Below, piece by piece: positions 7,258 to 13,943 of a stretch of 13,943 bases of DNA. Source of the stretch: an uncultured Alphaproteobacteria bacterium (GTDB lineage Bacteria > Pseudomonadota > Alphaproteobacteria > RF32 > CAG-239); the NCBI GenBank assembly GCA_900540425.1, contig UQFU01000041.1:1-13943 (forward strand), written 5' to 3'. A program made the position numbers and the translations under genes. The notes under the pieces are model-generated. The model was not told the DNA's origin, ran no database searches, and saw only the letters and a program-made list of their open reading frames with translations. Each line of letters begins with the position of its first letter. The first letter of the stretch is position 1.

Positions 7258-7706
7258 GAGTAGATTTTTACCACCTGCAAATTCAAACCCTGGACGATGT
7301 CCTGCCCAAGCTTCTGGAAAAGGCCTATGCTTCGGGCCAAAAGATTTTAGTTAAAATCGGCACTAATGAGCGTGTGGAATTTATCAATTCCCTGCTTTGG
7401 ACTTATGAAGAAAGCTCTTTTCTGCCCCACGGTTCAAAAAAAGACGGCAACGGCGACATCCAGCCGATTTGGCTGACCTCGGGAGACGACAACCCTAACC
7501 GGGCCACAATCGTTTTCTGGGTTGACGGCGCCGAAAGCAACCTTGACAAACTGGAAGGGATAAACCGGATTTTAAACATTTTTGACGGCAATTCTGAAAA
7601 TGCGGTTTTACAAGCCCGTCGTCTTTGGAAAAGCTTTAAGGAAGCCGGACACGAAGTTTATTATTGGCAACAAGATTCCAATAAGCGCTGGCAGCAAAAA
7701 GCCTAA
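7254..7706 (+). CDS. holC: DNA polymerase III subunit chi
   Basis: This 150-residue protein matches the HolC family: MRVDFYHL at the N-terminus, then LLEKAYASGQKILVKI, NSLLWTYEESSFLPHG and the WVDGAE/RILNIFDG region. Chi bridges the clamp loader (through psi) and single-strand binding protein. It starts inside the degP stop (ATGA, 7254-7257), so its translation is coupled to the protease gene. No psi gene (holD) is seen. The operon ends here at the bidirectional terminator. Why a replisome subunit sits at the end of a membrane-quality-control operon is unexplained; it may simply share its promoter. Confidence 0.9.
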   Translation: MRVDFYHLQIQTLDDVLPKLLEKAYASGQKILVKIGTNERVEFINSLLWTYEESSFLPHGSKKDGNGDIQPIWLTSGDDNPNRATIVFWVDGAESNLDKLEGINRILNIFDGNSENAVLQARRLWKSFKEAGHEVYYWQQDSNKRWQQKA

Positions 7707-7740
7707 AAAAACTCCGAAGTTCGTCACTTCGGAGTTTTTT
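7706..7740. terminator. bidirectional rho-independent terminator between holC and the DUF1566 gene
   Basis: A perfect 15-bp stem (7706-7720 with 7726-7740) closes a 5-base loop. Its outer six pairs are A:T, so each strand has a T-run after a GC-containing core (CTCCGAAGT). It begins directly at the holC stop and lies seven bases from the stop of the convergent minus-strand gene, so it can serve both. Confidence 0.92.
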
Positions 7741-7746
7741 ATAATA

Positions 7747-8577
7747 TCAAAAAGCCAGAACACACCTGACATAAAGGTTGCTGCCCTTATTGTAGAAGCT
7801 CACACTGCCGTCACCGGCGTTCACGACCCACGCGTAGGCGTAGTCGTCCTCGGACGAAGACCAAATCCAGCCGTCAAGTATAATTCCGTCAATCTTTTGC
7901 AAAGCCGGATTAACAAGCTCCCAGTTAGCAACAATCCGTTTCAACTGTTCTTTGGACGGCATAAAGCCTTCTCCCGGTCTGACGCCGTTTTTACTGTACC
8001 GTACGCACCATTCCGCTGCCGGAAAGGATATGCCATGCGCCTTGCCATAAACAATCAGCTTCTTGGTATTGCCCTTGCCATCGTACTCATCTTTGATGTT
8101 GGTTTCGCAATTTACACTTGACCAAGCTTTTTTCACTTCGTCCGGAGTTATAATCAATCCTCTCTGTCCTATGGGAGCGCTCTTGTCCGGATTAACCCAA
8201 CCAACCACACCTTGGCAATTCGCATAAGCATCCGGGGCCGGCGAAAACTTCCCGCCCGCAAACGCATACCAGCCGACTTTTACGTCCGAAACGTCTTCTT
8301 CTAAATCAGCAGCTTCAGTTGCTATGACTTCTTCCGCAACCTGATGTCGTTCTTGTTCTGCCTGTGCTTGCGCGTCTTCTTCCGTAAACGGCTTAGAAAA
8401 GAACTGTTCCTTACAAGGAAACAACTCTTTGGGTTCAACGCCTTCCAAGCATCCCCAGATTTTGCCAATCTTTATCTTGCCAGGAACCATCTTATGCGTC
8501 ACCGTGCCGTCCGCATAAACATACAACGGCAAACCTTCTTCGCTCATGAGCTGAACTAAATCTATCTTACAGTCCAT
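7747..8577 (-). CDS. protein with C-terminal DUF1566/C-type-lectin-like domain
   Basis: This protein of about 276-278 residues has no signal peptide and no membrane segment. Numbering here is from the ATG at 8583. Residues 1-60 are an unrecognised N-terminal part (YVYADGTVTHK, four Cys). Residues 62-100 are Glu/Ala/Gln-rich. From about 103 a C-type-lectin-like DUF1566 fold follows: GWYAFAGGKFS, AAEWCVRYS (189-197), GFMPSKEQL (206-214), then W241-SSSE, AWVV, NKGSNLYVRCVLAF at the very end. Related proteins occur in multicopy sets in gut bacteria and as targets of diversity-generating retroelements, with variation confined to the last 40 or so residues. Function is unknown; ligand binding is inferred from the fold. 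The start at 8577 is preferred because only this ATG is conserved in the duplicated leader. The ATG at 8583 is an in-frame alternative. Neither has a clear Shine-Dalgarno. Confidence 0.85.
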   Translation of the reverse strand: MDCKIDLVQLMSEEGLPLYVYADGTVTHKMVPGKIKIGKIWGCLEGVEPKELFPCKEQFFSKPFTEEDAQAQAEQERHQVAEEVIATEAADLEEDVSDVKVGWYAFAGGKFSPAPDAYANCQGVVGWVNPDKSAPIGQRGLIITPDEVKKAWSSVNCETNIKDEYDGKGNTKKLIVYGKAHGISFPAAEWCVRYSKNGVRPGEGFMPSKEQLKRIVANWELVNPALQKIDGIILDGWIWSSSEDDYAYAWVVNAGDGSVSFYNKGSNLYVRCVLAF

Positions 8578-8657
8578 ATCCATATCTTTTTAATTTATTA
8601 ATAATTCTTTGAATCTTTGAATATGTCACGCTTAGCAGAGAAACCCTGTTAAGTCAA
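8575..8657 (-). repeat. leader/promoter repeat, copy 2 (upstream of the DUF1566 gene)
   Basis: This is the second copy of the sequence at 1-75, in the same orientation and with three substitutions. The extra eight bases come from a tandem duplication of CTTTGAAT (8607-8614, 8615-8622). On the minus strand TTGACT (8657-8652) is followed after 17 bases by TAAGCG (8634-8629) with an upstream TGC. An imperfect dyad, CTTAACAG...CTGCTAAG, overlaps this promoter-like interval. A leader of about 45 bases without a clear ribosome site ends at the ATGs 8583 and 8577. The precise promoter is inferred; the repeat itself is directly visible. Confidence 0.85.
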
Positions 8658-8787
8658 CGAAAAATCCCCATCGACCTCTACTCTTCTCCACAGATATCCG
8701 CCATTTTCGCAAGAAAACGTCCTTTCCTTTGTCATCCCTCATTTTTCTGCCAAAAAAAGAGGCCGGAGTAACAGTAAAATAACAAAA

Positions 8788-8811
8788 GCCGGAGTTCTCC
8801 CAAACCCCGGC
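8788..8811 (-). terminator. rho-independent terminator of the galU-like gene
   Basis: On the minus strand a 9-bp stem (8811-8803 with 8796-8788) encloses a 6-base loop. It has eight Watson-Crick pairs and one G:U wobble, and is followed by TTTTGTTATTTT. It lies 23 bases after the galU-like stop. The rest of the 8658-8834 spacer shows no gene; a 62-codon open frame there runs through this hairpin and was not accepted. Confidence 0.75.
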
Positions 8812-8834
8812 CGCCAACAATAGAAAATTCTGAA

Positions 8835-9728
8835 TTATACTAAGATATTATTCAAAACCTCTTTGCAATAAGCCCGCAAATCAGGATTCATCATCAGGCT
8901 CAGTTTCAGATTGGATTTTGCCAATTCCTCATTGGTCCCGCAGTCAAATCGCAATGCATCGCACAAAACGCCGGTCAGCTTCATCCCGCGAACTGCCGCC
9001 AATCCCATTGCATCGGCCAGATTGATTTCGCCGTTGTTGCCTTTGCGAACCTCCGGCAGAATATCCATAATCTCATTCGGCAGAATATACGGCCCCATGC
9101 TGGCATAATTGGACGGGACATCCTCAAGCGCCGGCTTTTCGATTTTGCCTTTGGCATGAACAATCCGCCCATCTCGTACCGCTCCGATTAAAGCACCGTA
9201 ACGCACCATTTGCTCCCGGGGAAATTCCATAATATTTTCAACCATTCCCCCCAGTTCTTCATAAACATTCAAAAGCTGTTTCAAGATGCCTTCGCCATGA
9301 AAATTCACATAAACATCATCGGGCCACATCACCACAAAATCACGCTTCCCAACAATTTCTTTAGCCATCAGAACCGCATGTCCGTTGCCTTTCGGCTCCG
9401 TTTGTTCAGCAAAGGAAAATTTCATTCCTTCGGGAATAATCTCCTGAACCGCCTTCAGCAAATCGAGCTTGTTTTTTTCTTTCAAATGATTCTCAAGCCA
9501 CGGATAAGGGGCAAAATGCTTCTCAAACAAATGCTTGCAGGATTGGTCGCTGTAAATAAAAACAATTTCCTTAATGCCGATTTCCGCACAACAATCAACG
9601 GCATATTGAATAATGGGTTTGCTGTTGAGGGTCAAAAACCCTTTGTGCAATGCTTTGGTTGAGGGCAGATTCCGTGTCGACAATCCGGCCACGGGAAGAA
9701 TACATACTTCAGGTCTTCTGTGCATCAT
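8835..9728 (-). CDS. galU: GalU-family UTP-glucose-1-phosphate uridylyltransferase (divergent)
   Basis: This cytoplasmic nucleotidyltransferase of 297 residues is predicted to make UDP-glucose (or a related UDP-sugar) for envelope polysaccharides. The Rossmann-like fold opens with PVAGLSTRNLPSTKALHKG (12-30), where the family normally reads GLGTRxLPxTKAxPKE. Gly17 is therefore Ser and the Glu after the lysine is Gly. Other landmarks are intact: KGNGHAV (113-119), the metal Asp in WPDD (137), IEKP (196-199), PSNYASMGPYIL, GEINLADA and FDCGT (Asp262). Two adjacent ATGs start the gene. GGAG at 9732-9735 is only three bases from the first (9728) but six from the second (9725), so 9725 may be the real start. 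It has its own promoter and terminator. The substrate sugar is not certain. Confidence 0.85.
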   Translation of the reverse strand: MMHRRPEVCILPVAGLSTRNLPSTKALHKGFLTLNSKPIIQYAVDCCAEIGIKEIVFIYSDQSCKHLFEKHFAPYPWLENHLKEKNKLDLLKAVQEIIPEGMKFSFAEQTEPKGNGHAVLMAKEIVGKRDFVVMWPDDVYVNFHGEGILKQLLNVYEELGGMVENIMEFPREQMVRYGALIGAVRDGRIVHAKGKIEKPALEDVPSNYASMGPYILPNEIMDILPEVRKGNNGEINLADAMGLAAVRGMKLTGVLCDALRFDCGTNEELAKSNLKLSLMMNPDLRAYCKEVLNNILV

Positions 9729-9763
9729 AAACTCCGAATAATAACGTTAACTTTATGGGCAAA

Positions 9764-9791
9764 ATGATACCACAAAAAAACGTTTCGACAA
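9764..9791 (-). promoter_or_regulatory. predicted promoter of the galU-like gene
   Basis: On the minus strand TTGTCG (9791-9786) and TATCAT (9769-9764) are 16 bases apart, within the 66-base gap after the AsmA-family stop. Transcription would begin near 9757, about 30 bases before the start codon. No strong terminator for the upstream gene is seen in the gap, so read-through from it is also possible. Confidence 0.45.
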
Positions 9792-9794
9792 GTG

Positions 9795-12700
9795 TTATTT
9801 CCGAACTATTACACCACTCGCCCGAGAAATTTTCCCGTCCGTCCGGCGCAGAACGCCCTCTTTATTTTCCGGCTTTTTCACCGTCGTTTTATCCCCCTGT
9901 TTTATAATAACATTTTCATTGCCTTTGGAGCTAAAATCCAAGACCGGAATTTTTTCCTGTTCTGTCAATGTTTCCGATTTTTCAATGTCCTCAATATCCC
10001 GGGTAACCGTCATGCTTTTTCCGGCGCCGGCAACCGATATTTTCCCGGTATTTTCCTTCAGCTTTCGTTCAATTTCCTCTTGCCGCAGCTTTTCCTGATA
10101 AGCCTGTTCTTCGGCGGCAACCTGTGGCTCGGCATAAGCATAATAAGCGGCAATATTTTCTTCCAGCTGCCGCCGGTTCTGTTTGGCTTTTTCCAAAGAT
10201 TCCGTAATTTTAGCCTCATATTTTCCCAGCTGCAACGGATCCAGCGTATTTTGCATCTGCACATAATCGCGGGACAACGCCGTATTAATGTCGTCAAGTT
10301 CCATGAACAAACTCTCGACCACCGCATTCAATGCCGCTGCTTTGCTGTCATTCTCCAAAGAATAGTCCGTCTCAATCACCGCCAACCGGCCCTTCAGCAC
10401 ATCGCTGTCAGATTTAAAAGCATTCAGCTTGTTTTTGGAAGCCGCATGAATATCGGCAATCTGATTATATAACAGATTGGTCCGGTACTTGATGTCATCA
10501 ACGTTGTATTTGACGATTCCCGCTTCCGCCTTGTCAATTCTTTTCTGCAAAAGACCGTTGCGCCGACCGGCATCGTCAATCTGCTTTTGTTCAAATTTCG
10601 GGCTCAAACCGAGTGTCAGCACTTCGGACAACCCTTTGCCGATGTTTTCCAGCTCTCCGCCCAGAACTTTGAGTTCTTCCGCCGTCTGCTTATTCTTAAC
10701 CTGCGACTGAACCGCCTTAAACTTCTCTTTGACTTCCGTATTCAAACGGGCTTCCATAGCCTTGGCTATGCTCATCTGTTCGTTCATGTCTTTTTGCAGT
10801 TTCTCACGATAAGCCTGTTCTTCCGCCTGCTTTTTCGCGGCTATTTCATCGTGCTTGCGCTGATACAACCCAACAATCTCACTCACATTGACTTCCGGCT
10901 GCGGCGCCGAAAGCGGCCCCTTAAACGAAAAAGCGACCGGCGGCAGCGATATCCCCTTAAAACCGAGACTGAACCCGGCATTCACATCCCAAGCCAACAA
11001 ATTTCCGGCAGCCGTCATCTGCAAATTATATTCCTTGTCCGTAACAAACTTAACGTTACTGAAAGAATAATCACCTCTCCCGACAGTCAAACGCCCGCTG
11101 ATGCTTGCAAAATCGGTTTTTCCGCTTTCCAAATTATCCCGCACCAGCTTGGAAAGCCCTTCCCCATCGGTACGCTTGGACAAATCCGCCTCTATCGCCG
11201 CCAGGTTGATGCCTTTGAATTCAGCAGTTTTTATTTCAAATTCGCTGACGGCTTCCAAAGTCTTGACCATTTCCTCCACCGATGCCGCATCAGCCGAAAA
11301 GCTGTTGCTGCTGCTCAGCTCTCCATAGTTAAAGCCATATTTCTCCCCGGCCCAAAAGCCGTCGTCCATACTCACACCGCTAAGCGTTATTTTTCCTTTC
11401 AGCAACGGATTGGTTTTGAAAGCCAACTCCATGTCCGCATTGATTTTGCCCTTATTATAATCCGCTCCGAAACCGGAAAGCTTGGCAACATTGTCTGCCA
11501 ACACAAGCTTGAAGGCGCTGTTCTGCATGATAATATTTTCATAAACCAGCTTTTCAATCGCAATTTCCAAATTCAAAGCCAGATTTTTATAAAAATCATA
11601 ATTAACCTTCACCGTTTGCCACAAAGGCTTGGCCAGAAACTCGGATTTTTCGCCGTCGGCTTTCTTGAACGAAACCACTTCCTTGTTAATCCGGCTGGAT
11701 TCGCCGTTATAGAAAAAGCGCTCCGGTTCAAACTTATTAATCTTAAGCAGCCCGCTGACCTTTTTTACTTCTCCGTCTAGCGCATAGTGCAAACTGCCGT
11801 TAAATCGGTTCTGTCCGATCGAAGCCGCCAGCGCTTCGGCGTCAAAATTTTCAAACGTCCCCTTAAAACTCGTATTCAGGGTAAAAACACCCAAAGAATA
11901 AACGTTCGGCGCATAATTAATTTTGAAACGGCGCAGCATGTCGAGAAAATCCGGACTTTTCAAATAAAACTTGCCGTTATATTCGCGTCCTGCATTCGTC
12001 TTGGCAACTACGCCGCCGAAACTCATGTCAATATTTTCCAGCTGCGAAACATTTTTAACCGCAAAGCGGGCCAAACTGCCGGTTGCAATACCTTCGGCAG
12101 TAAATTTCTTTAAATCTTTCAATTCCCAATCCGGCAGCTCGACTGCAAATTTACTTAACAGCGAAAAAATATCCGGGCTTTCAAACTTATATTTCAGATT
12201 CTCGAATTCAAAATTTTTCCCAAACCCCTTAACCTTTCCCGAGGCGGACAAAGAACCGCCGGAAACGCTTGGAACCTCAAGCTGCTTAATTTCCATGACG
12301 CCGTTTTGCAGTTTTCCTTCCGCTTCCGTTTTTTCAAACGGCAGATTGTCATAAATCCCCAACCCCAGGCTCAGCAAAAACTGTATATCAGCCTGCTGCA
12401 AAAAACCCAGTTGCTCAAAACGGTAGCGCAACTTGTCTTCCAAACTCCCCTCCGCCGCTTCATCCGGCAGCGGCGGAACATAATTGTCAAAATTAATACT
12501 GTCTGCTTCTGCAATAACAAACAGTTTTAACTTGCCCCCATCGCGCATCACCGCAATGTCTCCGGCCACTTTCGTCTTGTCCAGCGTAAAATCGAGCGGC
12601 GTAATTTTAATTTCCTTAAGAGACCCTTCGACTTTGGCGGAACCGGTAAATTTCCGATAAATGGATGGCACTGGCAGCGGCGGATTAAATTTAAAAGAAC

Positions 12701-13943
12701 GCAGCAAATCAATCAGTTCGTCAGAACGCAAACTGATGTCGCTGCTGTACAAAAACTTCCCTTCCTCATCGGGCGACAAACTGGCTTTCAAGCGGAAATC
12801 GGTATTTCCGGCCAGTTGGGCCTGCAGTTTATTGATGTTCAGACGGCCGGGAAGAATATCAAAGCTCAGTTCCAGATTTTTAATATCCTGTTTGCCGTAT
12901 TGAGCCTTAACCGCGCGAATATCGGCAATAATGTCCGCCTGCGGCGCGATTTTCAAAATTTTTCCGCCGTCATAAGCCTGAAGCAGTTTTTTCAAATAAG
13001 CGACAACCGGAACCAAATCAAAATCCGTCAGATTAAAAGCCAGTTCGACTTTTTGGCGCGGTGTCTCCTGATCTTTTTTATTCCAATCCTGAACTTCCTG
13101 GGTGCGGGGAATAATCACATTACCGGCTGCGGCGGTCGTACCGTATTTGACAACCAGGTTAGAAAATTCTATTTTTTGCTTGTTGGTATTCACCTGGGTC
13201 GCAACCGCCAACGGCATGTCATACTGTTTGTCAAACTCAAAATTTTTAAAATTATCGGTAACAAAATGCATCAGCCGTTTCGATTCAAAATTGATACTGC
13301 CGGTAATAACGTCATTTTTCGGCAGTACCGAACCGTCAAAACGAAATGTCGTCTGCGATGCCGGATTGTTCAGCGCCGCGCTGATGGACGTATTCATGTT
13401 ATCGGTAATCCGCCCGATTGAAAATGCAAAACCGGCCGGATTGTTGTCTTTGACATAACTTCCCTCAATATGGTACGGACCGAGCAGACTGTCAGCCATA
13501 ATCTCTGCGGACAGATTGTCAAACTTCCAGTCAATGCCGCGCTTGGCATCATAAAAAGTCAACGTTGCCTTTTCAATCGACAGATTGTCGAGCTTGACCG
13601 GATTTTCCTCCATTCTTTGCTTTTGCGCCGGCGTCAAATCCCCCGCCCAGTTAAAACTGCCGTCATCCAGAATTTTCATCCGCACCGTCGGCTGCTCCAG
13701 CGTCATCTGCTGAACATTAAACTCGCCTTTAAGAAAGGGAACCAGCTCCAAGCGGACAACCAGCCGCTTAATCTCGGCCAAAGGCTGGAGAATTTCAGAT
13801 TTTTCGCTGTAAATTTTAATATCCTGCACCGTCAGATACGGAGAAGGAAAAAACTTTAGCTCAACCGGGCCGGAAAAAACGACTTTCTTGCCGGTCGCCG
13901 CCGAAAACTGTTCTGAAATTTTGGCTTTGTGCTCATTCCAGTC
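9795..13943 (-). CDS. AsmA-family protein with C-terminal coiled-coil extension, 5' end outside the window
   Basis: The frame is open to the right edge: 1382 codons are visible and the start lies beyond 13943. An in-frame GTG at 13829-13827 is not the start. The 38 codons upstream still encode AsmA N-terminal sequence (DWNEHKAKISEQF..., ATGKKVVFSGPVELKFFPSPYLTV). Such proteins are anchored in the inner membrane by an N-terminal helix, not visible here. They form long beta-rich, bridge-like periplasmic structures implicated in phospholipid transport and outer-membrane homeostasis. Repetitive beta-strand sequence runs to about visible residue 1020, ending in the AsmA-like FKGPLSAPQPEVNVSEIV. 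The last 350 or so residues differ: a Lys/Glu/Gln-rich, predicted coiled-coil region with two copies of the motif AEEQAY[RQ]EKL, then a Lys/Arg-rich tail. The galU-like gene follows after 66 bases. Confidence 0.88.
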   Translation of the reverse strand, partial: DWNEHKAKISEQFSAATGKKVVFSGPVELKFFPSPYLTVQDIKIYSEKSEILQPLAEIKRLVVRLELVPFLKGEFNVQQMTLEQPTVRMKILDDGSFNWAGDLTPAQKQRMEENPVKLDNLSIEKATLTFYDAKRGIDWKFDNLSAEIMADSLLGPYHIEGSYVKDNNPAGFAFSIGRITDNMNTSISAALNNPASQTTFRFDGSVLPKNDVITGSINFESKRLMHFVTDNFKNFEFDKQYDMPLAVATQVNTNKQKIEFSNLVVKYGTTAAAGNVIIPRTQEVQDWNKKDQETPRQKVELAFNLTDFDLVPVVAYLKKLLQAYDGGKILKIAPQADIIADIRAVKAQYGKQDIKNLELSFDILPGRLNINKLQAQLAGNTDFRLKASLSPDEEGKFLYSSDISLRSDELIDLLRSFKFNPPLPVPSIYRKFTGSAKVEGSLKEIKITPLDFTLDKTKVAGDIAVMRDGGKLKLFVIAEADSINFDNYVPPLPDEAAEGSLEDKLRYRFEQLGFLQQADIQFLLSLGLGIYDNLPFEKTEAEGKLQNGVMEIKQLEVPSVSGGSLSASGKVKGFGKNFEFENLKYKFESPDIFSLLSKFAVELPDWELKDLKKFTAEGIATGSLARFAVKNVSQLENIDMSFGGVVAKTNAGREYNGKFYLKSPDFLDMLRRFKINYAPNVYSLGVFTLNTSFKGTFENFDAEALAASIGQNRFNGSLHYALDGEVKKVSGLLKINKFEPERFFYNGESSRINKEVVSFKKADGEKSEFLAKPLWQTVKVNYDFYKNLALNLEIAIEKLVYENIIMQNSAFKLVLADNVAKLSGFGADYNKGKINADMELAFKTNPLLKGKITLSGVSMDDGFWAGEKYGFNYGELSSSNSFSADAASVEEMVKTLEAVSEFEIKTAEFKGINLAAIEADLSKRTDGEGLSKLVRDNLESGKTDFASISGRLTVGRGDYSFSNVKFVTDKEYNLQMTAAGNLLAWDVNAGFSLGFKGISLPPVAFSFKGPLSAPQPEVNVSEIVGLYQRKHDEIAAKKQAEEQAYREKLQKDMNEQMSIAKAMEARLNTEVKEKFKAVQSQVKNKQTAEELKVLGGELENIGKGLSEVLTLGLSPKFEQKQIDDAGRRNGLLQKRIDKAEAGIVKYNVDDIKYRTNLLYNQIADIHAASKNKLNAFKSDSDVLKGRLAVIETDYSLENDSKAAALNAVVESLFMELDDINTALSRDYVQMQNTLDPLQLGKYEAKITESLEKAKQNRRQLEENIAAYYAYAEPQVAAEEQAYQEKLRQEEIERKLKENTGKISVAGAGKSMTVTRDIEDIEKSETLTEQEKIPVLDFSSKGNENVIIKQGDKTTVKKPENKEGVLRRTDGKISRASGVIVRK

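Noticed and set aside
1..8657. The direct repeats at 1-75 and 8575-8657 as ends of a composite mobile element
   Set aside because: The DNA between them holds conserved housekeeping genes (mrp, hflKC, holC) and no transposase or integrase. Each copy also sits like a gene leader, so a repeated expression cassette explains them better.
8658..8787. Possible attachment site or insertion-element remnant between the leader repeat and the galU terminator
   Set aside because: No inverted repeats, target duplications, tRNA fragment or transposase remnant could be seen in this stretch.
8632..8820. 62-codon minus-strand open frame upstream of the DUF1566 gene
   Set aside because: It runs through the galU terminator hairpin and into the duplicated leader, and its sequence looks random; a real gene is unlikely.
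10097..10823. 16-base identical repeats inside the AsmA gene as a recombination or CRISPR-like repeat
   Set aside because: There are only two copies about 710 bases apart, in frame and encoding the same helical motif; this is protein-level repetition.
10587..11780. 397-codon open frame on the plus strand inside the AsmA-family gene
   Set aside because: The AsmA frame on the other strand is continuous over 4 kb and shows family features. The antisense frame has no recognisable domain and no ribosome site stands out.

Overview
The window reads as a compact, mostly housekeeping stretch of a Gram-negative chromosome, probably an alphaproteobacterium. This rests on the hflK-hflC-degP gene order, a periplasmic DsbA of the ScsC type, a large AsmA-family protein, a DUF47-Pit phosphate pair and a HolC clamp-loader subunit. 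The taxonomic call is inference. Coding density is high, with only about 180, 115, 250 and 65 bases of non-coding DNA between the main gene blocks.

Layout from left to right. (1) Positions 1-75 are a duplicated leader ending in a minus-strand ATG at 3-1, so a gene probably runs out of the window to the left. (2) A terminator at 82-110 and a minus-strand DsbA/ScsC-like thiol oxidoreductase (129-881). (3) Divergent from it, a translationally coupled plus-strand pair for phosphate uptake: DUF47/PhoU-like (1060-1719) and Pit (1719-2774). (4) A minus-strand Mrp/ApbC iron-sulfur carrier (2762-3772) whose end overlaps the end of pit. (5) A plus-strand operon hflK, hflC, degP-like, holC (3889-7706) for inner-membrane and periplasmic protein quality control, with the DNA polymerase III chi subunit at its end, closed by a bidirectional terminator at 7706-7740. 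(6) A minus-strand gene (7747-8577/8583) for a protein with a C-terminal DUF1566/C-type-lectin-like domain. (7) A divergent GalU-family nucleotidyltransferase (minus, 8835-9728) with its own promoter and terminator. (8) A very long minus-strand AsmA-family gene (9795 to the right edge, 5' end missing) with a C-terminal coiled-coil extension.

The accessory signal lies in the DUF1566 gene and its leader. The promoter, 5' leader and start codon upstream of it (8575-8657) are repeated almost exactly at the left edge (1-75), next to the dsbA terminator. This suggests a dispersed multigene family sharing one expression cassette. The C-terminal end of the visible member has the W-SSSE ... AW ... YVRCVLAF arrangement of C-type-lectin-fold proteins, a fold that diversity-generating retroelements often diversify. 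No reverse transcriptase or template repeat is visible here, so that link remains a hypothesis.
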